A DNA stretch of 64,000 nucleotides, taken from assembly GCA_965230375.1 (NCBI GenBank), contig CBDDKU010000016.1:1-64000 (forward strand). The letters are read 5' to 3'. The stretch's first letter is position 1, and each line of letters begins with the position of its first letter. Shown piece after piece: positions 28,754-37,751 of this stretch. A model generated the notes under the pieces. It was given only the letters and a program-made list of their open reading frames with translations, ran no database searches and was not told the origin of the DNA. The stretch comes from CBDDKU01 sp965230375. GTDB lineage: Bacteria > Bacteroidota > Bacteroidia > Flavobacteriales_D > Cryomorphaceae. A program made the position numbers and the translations under genes.

Positions 28754-30362
28754 GTTAGCCGCTCTCGCCCTTGTACTTTTTTCGTGTTACCAATCGGAAG
28801 AAGCAGATCTCATCATTCACAATGCTGTGATCAACTCAATGGATGAGATGAATACCACGTATCAGGCCGTTGCCGTGAAAGATGGGCGTATCATAGATCT
28901 CGGTCCCGAAAGAGAAATCATGAATAGGTATCGGGCCAAGGAAACCATCGATGCGAGAAAGCAATTTGTTTATCCGGGGTTCTACGATGCGCATTCACAC
29001 TTCATGGGCTATGCTCGAAACCTGGGTGAGCTGAGTTTGCACGGTGTGGAATCTGAGAATGAATTGGTAGAACGCGTGATCGCTTTTGGTGAAAATTCGG
29101 ATCGAGCATGGATCATAGGAGACGGATGGGATCAAAATCTCTGGGACTCTAAATCGTTTCCTACGAAAGCAAAACTGGACGAACTGTTTCCTGATAGACC
29201 CGTCTATTTAACTCGCGTGGATGGACATGCTGCGCTTGCCAACGGTGCAGCACTGAAGCTAGCAGGTATCACGGCAGGCCACCAAATTGCCGGTGGCGAA
29301 GTGATACTCGATGAATATGGTGAGATGACTGGCGTGTTGCTCGATATGGCTATGGAGCCCATGTGGAATGTCATACCCGACATATCGACTGATGAAATGG
29401 TAAAGTACTTACTCGAAGCTGAAGAGCATTGCTTGAAAGCAGGGTTAACGACTGTAACAGATGCCGGATTGCCCGTATCTGCCGTTCAGTTTTTAGACAG
29501 TCTTCAAAAGGCGGGTGTACTGAAAATTAACGTCTATGCCATGCTTCAGCCAGGTGAAAAGACCATTGACTATATGAAAAGTGGCCCCTATAAAACGGAT
29601 CGGCTGACGGTGTCGGGTGTGAAACTTTACGGTGATGGTGCCTTAGGATCTCGAGGAGCTTGGCTTAAGGAGCCTTATTCAGATGCTCCCCATTCTCACG
29701 GCTTGAAAATTCTCAACCAGGAAACCTACGACATGTATTCCCAAGCATGTATAGACTATGGCTATCAATTGTGTACGCACTGCATCGGCGACTCTTCCAA
29801 CGCCACCTTATTAAATTGGTATGCTGAGTCGCTAGGCGGAATAAATGATCTGCGGTGGCGAATCGAACATGCGCAAATAGTTAGCCCAGAAGACAGGCAC
29901 TTTTTTAAGGACTATGCTATCATCCCTAGCGTACAGCCTTGTCATGCTACCAGCGATGGGCCTTGGGCAGAAGAACGACTCGGAAGTCAGCGGATGCCAT
30001 CGGCCTATGCCTACAATTCGTTGTTAGGAGAGCTAGGTATACTGGCCATCGGAACGGATTTTCCCGTAGAGCGGATTTATCCGATAGAAAACTTCTACGC
30101 AGCAGTTTTCCGCAAAAATCGTTTCGGCGAACCCATTGAAGGGTTCCAAATTGAAGAAGCGATTTCCAGAGAAGCCAGTTTAAGAGGAATGACTATTTGG
30201 GCTGCTCTTGCTTCATTTGAAGAGAAAGAAAAGGGAAGCATCGAAATTGGGAAAGTGGCCGATTTGATCATTCTTAATAGAGACTTACTCAATGCGCCTG
30301 AATCTGAAATATTGAAAACCAAAGTGGTAAACACGATCTTACACGGCGAGTTGGTAAATTAA
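28728..30362 (+). CDS. Lipoprotein amidohydrolase (YtcJ/metal-dependent hydrolase family)
   Basis: An amidohydrolase of about 544 residues with the fold of the YtcJ family. The metal site HSH lies in YDAHSHFMGYARN; further markers are DGDGWDQNLW-like GDGWDQNLWD, VDGHAALANG, DGALGSRGAWL, the RIEHAQIVSPED helix and GTDFPVERIYP. A GTG at 28728 gives a clean lipoprotein signal (MRTICIRIKLAALALVLFSC, lipobox ending at residue 20); an ATG at 28695 is possible but places a longer polar head before it. Either start lies inside the preceding SDR gene. It is probably anchored in an envelope membrane. Family members hydrolyse various N-substituted amides; the substrate is unknown. Confidence 0.88.
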   Translation: MRTICIRIKLAALALVLFSCYQSEEADLIIHNAVINSMDEMNTTYQAVAVKDGRIIDLGPEREIMNRYRAKETIDARKQFVYPGFYDAHSHFMGYARNLGELSLHGVESENELVERVIAFGENSDRAWIIGDGWDQNLWDSKSFPTKAKLDELFPDRPVYLTRVDGHAALANGAALKLAGITAGHQIAGGEVILDEYGEMTGVLLDMAMEPMWNVIPDISTDEMVKYLLEAEEHCLKAGLTTVTDAGLPVSAVQFLDSLQKAGVLKINVYAMLQPGEKTIDYMKSGPYKTDRLTVSGVKLYGDGALGSRGAWLKEPYSDAPHSHGLKILNQETYDMYSQACIDYGYQLCTHCIGDSSNATLLNWYAESLGGINDLRWRIEHAQIVSPEDRHFFKDYAIIPSVQPCHATSDGPWAEERLGSQRMPSAYAYNSLLGELGILAIGTDFPVERIYPIENFYAAVFRKNRFGEPIEGFQIEEAISREASLRGMTIWAALASFEEKEKGSIEIGKVADLIILNRDLLNAPESEILKTKVVNTILHGELVN

Positions 30363-30486
30363 ATTCTCGCACATCTCTTGAAACGTTGTTTCTTGAAGGA
30401 AAACTTCTATTTAATCGGACTAGAGTCGATTGAAATTTGTCGAGATTGAGATTAAAATAATCCCTATTTTGCAGGGTTAGATTTAA

Positions 30487-32265
30487 ATGAATATGGGGCT
30501 TTCAGCTGAAACGACGAGATTATTTGATTTTATTCCATACCAATTAGAACAGTTTCCTCAAGACGTTTGTCTCGCGGGAAAAGAAAACGGCAATTGGAGA
30601 ACATACAGCACGCAGGAAATCCTGAACATGGCCAACGAGCTGAGCACTGGGCTATTGAGAAATGGAATTGGCCCCGGTGACAAAGTAGCCATCATCGCCA
30701 ACAACCGACCTGAGTGGATCGTCGCTGATTTAGCCACCCTTCAGATTGGAGCAATAAATGTCCCAATCTATTCAACGATTAGTGAAAAGGACTACGCTTT
30801 TATCTTTAATGATTCCGAAGTAAAACTCTGTTTCGTTTCAGACGAAGAACTGCTCACCAAAGCCAGAAAAGCCAAGGAAGCTTCGCCGAGCCTTCAGGAA
30901 ATTTACACCTTCGAGCCTATTACCGGAGCCCTGCATTGGTCGGAATTGCTGGATACCCGACCTGACATGGACAAAATCAATGAACTGAAGGCTGGCGTAA
31001 AAGCCTCTGATTTGGCAACCTTGATCTACACATCGGGTACCACAGGTGTTCCAAAAGGCGTTATGCTTTCGCATCAAAATATCGCTAGCAACGTGATCGC
31101 TTCGAAAGAGCGATTGCCTGTAAATGATTCTGCAAGAGGTGTGAGCTTCTTGCCGCTTTGTCATGTTTACGAACGCATGCTCATATATTTATATGCTTAC
31201 ACGGGTGTATCGCTATACTTTGCAGAAAGTATGGATACAATCGGGGCCGACATTAAGGATGTAGGTCCAGAAGTATTTACAGCAGTTCCCCGCCTTTTAG
31301 AAAAGGTCTATGATAAAATCATAGCCAAAGGAGAAGAGCTAACGGGAATCAAAAAAGCTTTGTTCTTCTGGGCTGTGAGTGTAGGCGAAAAATACGAACC
31401 CTACGGAGCCAATGGCCCGATTTATGAACTGAAGTTGAAAATTGCGCGCAAACTCATTTTCAGCAAATGGCAGGAAGCTCTTGGTGGAAATGTAAAGGCT
31501 GTAGCCAGTGGAAGTGCGGCACTCAACCCACGACTGGCTCGCATTTTTAATGCTGCCAATATCCCTGTCTTAGAAGGATATGGTTTGACCGAAACATCGC
31601 CGGTGGTAAGCGTGAATGAAATTGAAAATGGTGGAATGAAGTTCGGCACTACTGGACGACCTATCCGAGATGTACACGTAAAAATAGCCGATGACGGTGA
31701 AATACTGGTAAAAGGACCCAATGTGATGATGGGCTATTACAAGAGACCCGACTTGACTGCTGAAGTGATTGATGAAGATGGATGGTTTCACACTGGCGAC
31801 ATTGGAACAATGGTAGGTGGCGAATTCTTAAAGATTACCGATCGCAAAAAAGAGATCTTCAAAACTTCGGGTGGAAAATACGTTGCGCCGCAGATCATCG
31901 AAAACGCCTTCAAAGAAAGTCGGTTTATCGAGCAGATCATGGTAATTGGAGAGAACAGAAAACACCCTTCAGCCCTTGTCGTTCCTAATTATGAGTTTCT
32001 CGAAGAGTGGTGCAAACGAAAAAGTGTAAGTTACACCAACAAGTCGGACCTGATCACGAACCAAAAGGTGATAGATCGATTCCAAAGAGAGATCGACGAG
32101 AAAAACCAGGAGTTTGGTCGTTGGGAGCAGATCAAAAAATTCAAACTACTCAAGGATGAGTTTAGTATTGAAGGTGGTGAGATCACACCAACCCTCAAAC
32201 TCAAGCGCAAAAAGATTCTCGAAAAATATGCCGCAGTGATTGATGGGATTTACGTGGAGAATTAA
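30487..32265 (+). CDS. Long-chain fatty-acid CoA ligase (AMP-forming)
   Basis: This 592-residue enzyme activates fatty acids through an acyl-adenylate. The P-loop-like motif is IYTSGTTGVPKGVMLSH (about residue 180), the second motif is GYGLTETSPVVSVN, and the C-terminal hinge region reads HTGDIGTM...KITDRKKEIFKTSGGKYVAPQ. The length and an insertion between core motifs match FAA1/FadD15-type long-chain synthetases. It may feed the beta-oxidation operon at 37.7-43.6 kb. It stands alone, with a 124-base gap before it containing a TATTTTG that is one base short of a full -7 box. Confidence 0.93.
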   Translation: MNMGLSAETTRLFDFIPYQLEQFPQDVCLAGKENGNWRTYSTQEILNMANELSTGLLRNGIGPGDKVAIIANNRPEWIVADLATLQIGAINVPIYSTISEKDYAFIFNDSEVKLCFVSDEELLTKARKAKEASPSLQEIYTFEPITGALHWSELLDTRPDMDKINELKAGVKASDLATLIYTSGTTGVPKGVMLSHQNIASNVIASKERLPVNDSARGVSFLPLCHVYERMLIYLYAYTGVSLYFAESMDTIGADIKDVGPEVFTAVPRLLEKVYDKIIAKGEELTGIKKALFFWAVSVGEKYEPYGANGPIYELKLKIARKLIFSKWQEALGGNVKAVASGSAALNPRLARIFNAANIPVLEGYGLTETSPVVSVNEIENGGMKFGTTGRPIRDVHVKIADDGEILVKGPNVMMGYYKRPDLTAEVIDEDGWFHTGDIGTMVGGEFLKITDRKKEIFKTSGGKYVAPQIIENAFKESRFIEQIMVIGENRKHPSALVVPNYEFLEEWCKRKSVSYTNKSDLITNQKVIDRFQREIDEKNQEFGRWEQIKKFKLLKDEFSIEGGEITPTLKLKRKKILEKYAAVIDGIYVEN

Positions 32266-32305
32266 ACTCCTTTTCGGAACTTTACCGATCTTAAAAAAGG
32301 ATTAA

Positions 32306-32980
32306 ATGAAACCACGTTCCTGGATGCTCACGGTGTCCATCTTTTTAGTTGTCCTGATCGTCGGGATGTTCTTCGCTTATCCGCTTTTGAAGCCTGCCAA
32401 AAAGTTAAAAGTGTATCAGCCATCTGACGTCAATCCGAAACTCGTTGATGAATCCCTTCAAAACCAAGATGCAGATCACACCATCGCTTCTTTCTCGCTG
32501 ATAAATCAGGAAGGGAAAACGGTTACAGAAAAAGACTTCGACAACAAAATTTACGTCGCCGACTTTTTCTTCGCGACCTGTCCGAGCATTTGCCCAATTA
32601 TGAGTGCCAACATAGCCGATCTCCAAGAGAAGTTTTCAAACCGGCCCGAAGTGATGTTTCTTTCGCATTCGGTTACCCCAGATATAGACTCTGTAGCTGC
32701 CTTGGCTGAATACGGAGAGCGCTATGGAGCCAACCCCGAAGTGTGGATGCTCACAACTGGCGACAAAAAAGAAATCTATCGGCTCGCTCGCAAAAGCTAT
32801 TTTGCCGTGCTAGACGAAGGAGATGGAGGAGTGCAAGACTTTATCCATACCGAAAACTTCATTTTGGTTGATACCAAAAAGCGAATTAGAGGATACTACG
32901 ACGGCACAAGCCCTACCGATATGGAGCGCCTGGCTGAAGAGATAGAAATCCTTCTAGCCGAATCATTCCCCAAAGAATAA
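32306..32980 (+). CDS. SCO1/SenC family copper chaperone-like protein
   Basis: A 224-residue membrane-anchored thioredoxin-fold protein. One N-terminal helix (residues 9-28) anchors it; the domain faces the periplasm. The copper-binding CxxxC is in FFATCPSICPIM and the distal histidine in FIHTENFILVD. SCO proteins load copper into the CuA site of cytochrome c oxidase. Its stop codon shares a base with the start of the ABC-F gene that follows; that gene has no evident link with copper. Confidence 0.93.
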   Translation: MKPRSWMLTVSIFLVVLIVGMFFAYPLLKPAKKLKVYQPSDVNPKLVDESLQNQDADHTIASFSLINQEGKTVTEKDFDNKIYVADFFFATCPSICPIMSANIADLQEKFSNRPEVMFLSHSVTPDIDSVAALAEYGERYGANPEVWMLTTGDKKEIYRLARKSYFAVLDEGDGGVQDFIHTENFILVDTKKRIRGYYDGTSPTDMERLAEEIEILLAESFPKE

Positions 32981-34845
32981 TGAACGTTCTCTCGGTCGAA
33001 AATATTTCCAAGCGGTATGGACACCGCATGCTCTTTGAGAACTTCTCATTTGGGATGGCTCAAGGCGAAAAACTAGCCATTGTAGCTCCCAACGGATCTG
33101 GAAAAAGCACCATGCTCAAAGCTGTAGCTGGCGAAGAACCTACCGATACAGGTAAAATCATTTTTCGGAATGGGCTGCGTGTAGGCTACCTCCCACAAGA
33201 ACCTGTGTTCCCAGCGGGAATGAGTTTGCTCGAAGCTATCATGGTTTCCGACAATCCATTGAAGCGAGCCGTTCTGGAATACGAAAAGGCCTTGGAGAAT
33301 CCAGATGATGGTGATAGGCTGCAAAAGTGTCTGGACGAAATGGACCGGCAAAACGCTTGGGACTATGAAGCCAGAGTTAAGGAAGTACTCGGCCAATTGG
33401 GCATTCAAAACACCGATCTTCAAACCGATGCAGCTTCAGGCGGTCAGAGAAAGCGCGCTGCCTTGGCCAAAGTCATGCTCGAACAGCCCGATTTCATTAT
33501 TCTCGATGAGCCCACCAACCACTTGGATCTCGACACCATCGAATGGCTTGAGAAGTGGCTTGCTTCGGGTAATTTCACTTTGCTCATGGTCACGCACGAT
33601 CGATACTTTCTCGATCGCGTTTGTTCGGATATTATCGAAATCGATCGCGGTGAGCTATTGAGATACACAGGAAACTATTCCTATTTTCTAGAAAAGAAAG
33701 CCGAAAGACGAGCTCAGCAATTAGCTACCCTTGACAAAGCCAAAAACCTATTCAAATCTGAGCTGGAGTGGATGCGTCGCATGCCAAAAGCACGCAGCAC
33801 CAAATCGAAGTCGCGGGTTGACGCCTTCTACGATATAAAGAAGGCAGCCAAGAAGCGGTACGATGACGAGTCGGTCGAGATCAGCGTAAAAACCGAAAGA
33901 CTCGGATCTAAAATCGTAGAGTTTCACAAAGTTTCGAAGGCTTACGGCAACATTCAGATTACCGATCAGCTCACATACACCTTCAATCGGAAGGAGAAAC
34001 TCGGGATCGTCGGAAAAAACGGAACAGGAAAATCTTCTTTTGTCAAACTTCTGCTCGGTGAAGAAAGCCCCGATGCCGGAAAGGTCGTTCACGGATCTAC
34101 CATCAAGTTTGGGCATTACGACCAAGAAGGATTGGTCAACGCCGACGACAAGAAAGTAATCGAAGTGGTTACGGCTATCGCGGAGGTCATCGAACTCAAA
34201 AAAGGACAGAAACTCACCGCCGCGCAGCTCCTTGAGCGCTTTTTGTTCTCAAGAGAAAAGCAGTGGCAATACGTTTCGACCTTGAGCGGGGGCGAGAAGC
34301 GAAGACTGTATCTCTGCACTGTGTTGATGGCCAATCCAAATTTCTTGGTACTCGATGAGCCAACCAATGATCTGGATATCGATACGCTCCAAGTTTTGGA
34401 AGACTATCTCCAGAGTTTTGATGGCTGTCTCGTGGTGGTTTCGCACGACCGGTTCTTTATGGACAAGGTGGTAGATCACCTGTTTGTGTTTGAAGGTCAA
34501 GGCGCCATTCGCGATTTTCCAGGAAACTACACTCAGTACCGAGAGAAAGTCAGAGCCGAAGAAAGCGAACGCAAAAAGGAAGAGCTCCCTCAAAAGACTG
34601 CGGCATCGAAGTCTGCAGAACCAAAGGAGAAAACGAAGTTGACTTACGGTGAAAAACTCGAATTCGAAAAACTCGAAGGTGAGATATTCGAGCTGGAATC
34701 GAAAAAAGACGAGCTGGCAAAAGCCTTATCAAACTCGAGCTCCAATGACGAACTAATGGAACTCTCATCTACGCTCGATTCCCTTGTGAAAGAAATCGAA
34801 TCCAAAACCGAGCGGTGGATGGAGCTGGCTCAGTGGGCGGAGTAA
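32980..34845 (+). CDS. ABC-F family ATPase, Uup-like
   Basis: A 621-residue soluble protein with two ABC ATPase domains and no membrane segment. Domain 1 has APNGSGKST (Walker A) and SGGQRKRAALAK with LDEPTNHLDLDTIEWLE; domain 2 has GKNGTGKSS, LSGGEKRRLYLC and LDEPTNDLDIDTLQVLE. The linker between them is charged and helical. The C-terminal 90 residues form a predicted coiled coil (KLEFEKLEGEIFELESKKDE), the mark of the Uup subgroup, linked to ribosome function and DNA structure handling. A terminator-like hairpin follows at 34866. Confidence 0.92.
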   Translation: MNVLSVENISKRYGHRMLFENFSFGMAQGEKLAIVAPNGSGKSTMLKAVAGEEPTDTGKIIFRNGLRVGYLPQEPVFPAGMSLLEAIMVSDNPLKRAVLEYEKALENPDDGDRLQKCLDEMDRQNAWDYEARVKEVLGQLGIQNTDLQTDAASGGQRKRAALAKVMLEQPDFIILDEPTNHLDLDTIEWLEKWLASGNFTLLMVTHDRYFLDRVCSDIIEIDRGELLRYTGNYSYFLEKKAERRAQQLATLDKAKNLFKSELEWMRRMPKARSTKSKSRVDAFYDIKKAAKKRYDDESVEISVKTERLGSKIVEFHKVSKAYGNIQITDQLTYTFNRKEKLGIVGKNGTGKSSFVKLLLGEESPDAGKVVHGSTIKFGHYDQEGLVNADDKKVIEVVTAIAEVIELKKGQKLTAAQLLERFLFSREKQWQYVSTLSGGEKRRLYLCTVLMANPNFLVLDEPTNDLDIDTLQVLEDYLQSFDGCLVVVSHDRFFMDKVVDHLFVFEGQGAIRDFPGNYTQYREKVRAEESERKKEELPQKTAASKSAEPKEKTKLTYGEKLEFEKLEGEIFELESKKDELAKALSNSSSNDELMELSSTLDSLVKEIESKTERWMELAQWAE

Positions 34846-34865
34846 ATTGACGGTACATCTGTCGC

Positions 34866-34899
34866 AACTGAGATTCGGTACAACCCATCTCAGTTTTCT
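34866..34899 (+). terminator. Terminator after the SCO1/ABC-F pair
   Basis: AACTGAGAT and ATCTCAGTT form a perfect 9-bp stem with a 12-base loop, followed by TTCTT. The T run is short, so the call is moderate. Confidence 0.6.
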
Positions 34900-34936
34900 T
34901 CGTCAGGTCTATGATTTAACCCTAAACTGAGACACC

Positions 34937-37132
34937 ATGAGACAATTTTACTTTGCCTTAATATTTGCGATCCTCTCGCTAAATAGCTTTTCTCAAACCC
35001 TTCCAAACATAAATGACATATATCCAAAATGGCATATTGAGGACAATACGGATTTAGAGATTGAATTTGACGTCCCATACAATATGGTAACTTATGAGTA
35101 TTCCATCGAATCGTGCTTTGTGGAAGATGAATATTACTCCATCGGTATTTCAGATGAAGGAAATCTTACTGATGAAACTCATACCATTCAAATTGATCTT
35201 GAATCTGTATATCCTGAAGAAGCGGATCCTACATTGATGGGAGAATGTACTTACTTCATAATTCTTGAACTGTTTTCAGAAGATCAGAGCTCCACTCGAA
35301 TGGCTATCTTTTATGTCAGCCCTTATTCTTTGATTAACAATGAAATGTTTGATTGCGACTATCAATTTCATCCATGGACTCTAGATACAATTCCATATAA
35401 TACTTCGCTATTTCTGCCATCTAATGCCTCGAATAATCTTTATGCGGTTCAGTTAATTATGGATTTTGGGATGATCGAAGACTCAGAGGGTCAAATCACG
35501 ACAATTACCTTAACCAACCCTGCGGGCAACGAAGTCGTTGTCGATTTTGAGAATGACACATTTGACGGTACTAGTCTGACGAGTAGGCTCTATAGCGACA
35601 ACGTTGACTTTGACAGTCCAAACCCAAACTATGGGGCATTCTCATCTTATGAACCGCTCAACGCATTTATAGACGAACAATTAAATGGTGAATGGATAGT
35701 TTCGGTTAGCAATACTGGTGGATCGAATACGCGACTTTTCGGAGGGTGCTTGAATTTTAATACTCTTGATGTCGACATAGAAGACTGTATTAATCATGCG
35801 GCGGGTCACATGTATTACGATATCAACAATGATGGGATAAAAAATGAGAATGAGCCCGGATTTTCTGGAGTACTACAAGTATCATTAGAAGATACTTATG
35901 GTCAATTATCCCTGCAGGACAATGGTAATTTCGAGATGTGTACTTCGGACGATTTTATAACCGTTTATCCACCGAACCCACCAGAGTATTATGAATTTGT
36001 TCCCGAGAGCTATGAACTAGACTTCAATGAAGAGGAATCTTTTGAAGACATCAACTTTGCACTTCAAGCAATTGTCGAGTTAGATGACCTCGAAATCGAC
36101 CTCTATCACACTTTTCCAGATAGACCAGGGTTCGACAATACCTATTATGTATCCTACCAAAATATCGGCACAACATGTATTGACGATGCCTCCGTGGTAA
36201 TCAATCTCGCTCCAGCCCTTACCATTGACGGAGTAGAAGGCGTAGAATACTCAATAGATGGAAATACCATCACCGCAGATTTGGGATCCCTTTGTTATCC
36301 TGAGAGTGGGAGTTTCGTTATCCATCACGCTCTTTCAGAAGATACACCGATCGGGACTATCCTAGAAAATACAGCTACAATCCACCCTCTAGAAACGGAT
36401 TACGCGCCTACAAACAACATTGACAATCACGGATCTACAGTCGTTGGCTCATATGACCCGAACGACAAACTGGTTACACCAGAAGAGTTCCATCCTTCAT
36501 TTCTAGATACTGATCAACCTCTAGAGTACATGATCCGCTTCCAGAATACCGGGAACTTCTACGCTGAGAACGTCGTGATTGTTGATACGATGGACTCTAA
36601 ATTGGATCTCGGAAGTTTTGAACTCGTTTCAGTATCACACAATGTGGAAATTGAGTTTGAAGGAAATGAAGTTTCATTCATATTCAACGACATCTTCTTA
36701 CCCGATAGCACCACCAATGAGCCAGAAAGCCATGGGTATGTGCGCTACCGAATCAGACCAAAAGACGATATGAGCATTGGAGAGTCTATCGACAATACGG
36801 CCTATATCTATTTTGATTTCAACGACCCTATCATAACCAACACCACTACTACCCCACTTACCGAAGTGGTCGGCGTATATGAAATTGACCAAGTTGAGCT
36901 CACGGCTTTTCCAAATCCGGCGGAAAATGAAATTACCGTGATGTGGCCACAAGGTTTACCGATGGATGGGTTGGTCGTTTTAGATCTTGCTGGTAAGGAA
37001 GTGATAAGTCTGAGCTTGGATAATCAAAACAATCAAGTCACCATTCCTGTCGGAAGCCTTTCTTCTGGAATCTATATCATCGAATCGATTGGAAAAACAC
37101 AAGCCAAACCGATAAAAATGATAAAGCATTAG
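34937..37132 (+). CDS. T9SS cargo with P-domain-like and DUF11/DUF7619-like regions
   Basis: A 731-residue secreted protein with a signal peptide ending near LNSFSQ. Residues about 150-270 resemble a proprotein-convertase P domain (LYAVQLIMDFGMIEDSEGQI, then LNGEWIVSVSNTGG). A short acidic DINNDGIKNENEPG element suggests a calcium-binding SdrD-like hinge. From about 400 the DUF11-type region and the SYDPNDK start of a DUF7619-like domain follow, with YMIRFQNTGNFYAENVVIVD and YIYFDFNDPIITN. The last 75 residues (VELTAFPNPAENEITV to the lysine-rich end) are a T9SS type A sorting domain. An adhesin or surface role is likely, not proven. It has its own terminator. Confidence 0.85.
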   Translation: MRQFYFALIFAILSLNSFSQTLPNINDIYPKWHIEDNTDLEIEFDVPYNMVTYEYSIESCFVEDEYYSIGISDEGNLTDETHTIQIDLESVYPEEADPTLMGECTYFIILELFSEDQSSTRMAIFYVSPYSLINNEMFDCDYQFHPWTLDTIPYNTSLFLPSNASNNLYAVQLIMDFGMIEDSEGQITTITLTNPAGNEVVVDFENDTFDGTSLTSRLYSDNVDFDSPNPNYGAFSSYEPLNAFIDEQLNGEWIVSVSNTGGSNTRLFGGCLNFNTLDVDIEDCINHAAGHMYYDINNDGIKNENEPGFSGVLQVSLEDTYGQLSLQDNGNFEMCTSDDFITVYPPNPPEYYEFVPESYELDFNEEESFEDINFALQAIVELDDLEIDLYHTFPDRPGFDNTYYVSYQNIGTTCIDDASVVINLAPALTIDGVEGVEYSIDGNTITADLGSLCYPESGSFVIHHALSEDTPIGTILENTATIHPLETDYAPTNNIDNHGSTVVGSYDPNDKLVTPEEFHPSFLDTDQPLEYMIRFQNTGNFYAENVVIVDTMDSKLDLGSFELVSVSHNVEIEFEGNEVSFIFNDIFLPDSTTNEPESHGYVRYRIRPKDDMSIGESIDNTAYIYFDFNDPIITNTTTTPLTEVVGVYEIDQVELTAFPNPAENEITVMWPQGLPMDGLVVLDLAGKEVISLSLDNQNNQVTIPVGSLSSGIYIIESIGKTQAKPIKMIKH

Positions 37133-37152
37133 ACTAGTAAAAAACCATAATT

Positions 37153-37186
37153 GAAAGCCCCTTCGAAATCAATCGAAGGGGCTTTC
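37153..37186 (+). terminator. Terminator after the T9SS cargo gene
   Basis: GAAAGCCCCTTCGA and TCGAAGGGGCTTTC form a 14-bp perfect stem with a six-base loop, followed by TCATTTATTTC. Confidence 0.85.
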
Positions 37187-37243
37187 TCATTTATTTCATT
37201 TGATGCAGATATGTCGGAATCAAATTCTCAAAATGAATTCCAA

Positions 37244-37278
37244 TTTGTTATGCATGCATACTATTTTTTCTATCTTTA
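37244..37278 (+). promoter_or_regulatory. Predicted promoter of the marR-fad operon
   Basis: A -33-like TTTG (37244-37247) and a -7-like TATCTTTA (37271-37278, one mismatch to TAnnTTTG). The spacer of 23 bases is longer than usual. The box ends six bases before the ATG of the MarR gene. Confidence 0.45.
37249..37260. promoter_or_regulatory. Palindrome, candidate MarR operator
   Basis: TATGCATGCATA is a perfect 12-bp palindrome lying between the -33 and -7 elements. MarR-type dimers bind such palindromes and usually repress their own promoter. Confidence 0.5.
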
Positions 37279-37284
37279 TGCGAT

Positions 37285-37749
37285 ATGAAACCTGAACAAA
37301 CCATTGATTTTCATCTCAGATGGCTTTGGCTGAAGATAATTAGAATCTACAACACCGAGGCAAGCAAATTTGGTGGAACTATGTCGGTGGGCTATGTCCT
37401 GCTAAACATCGACAAAGAGGGTACACCGAGTACGAAGCTCGGGCCCAAAATGGGAATAGAATCTAGAAGCCTGACCCGGACATTGAAATCGATGGAAGAA
37501 AAGGGACTCATATATAAGGTGCAGGATGAGAATGATGGGCGGATGGTGTTAATCCACCTTACAGAAGAAGGAAAGATGTACCGAGATACATCACGAGAAG
37601 TGGTTCTTAAACTCAACGAATTCCTTCATAAGAATATTGATCCAAAAGAATTGGATACCTTTTTTAAGGTAGCCACAGATATAAACAATCTTCTCGACAA
37701 CTCAGAGATATATGATGATGTCGAACTAGAAAACGTAAACAACAAATAG
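37285..37749 (+). CDS. MarR family transcriptional regulator
   Basis: A 154-residue winged-helix regulator. The recognition region reads KLGPKMGIESRSLTRTLKSM, followed by the wing EKGLIYKVQDENDGRMVLIHLTEEG, a classic MarR pattern; flanking helices form the dimer interface. It starts the operon whose next gene begins two bases after its stop and encodes fatty-acid degradation enzymes, so it probably senses an acyl-CoA or fatty acid and controls beta-oxidation, including itself through the palindrome upstream. The ligand is inference. Confidence 0.92.
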   Translation: MKPEQTIDFHLRWLWLKIIRIYNTEASKFGGTMSVGYVLLNIDKEGTPSTKLGPKMGIESRSLTRTLKSMEEKGLIYKVQDENDGRMVLIHLTEEGKMYRDTSREVVLKLNEFLHKNIDPKELDTFFKVATDINNLLDNSEIYDDVELENVNNK

Positions 37750-37751
37750 AA

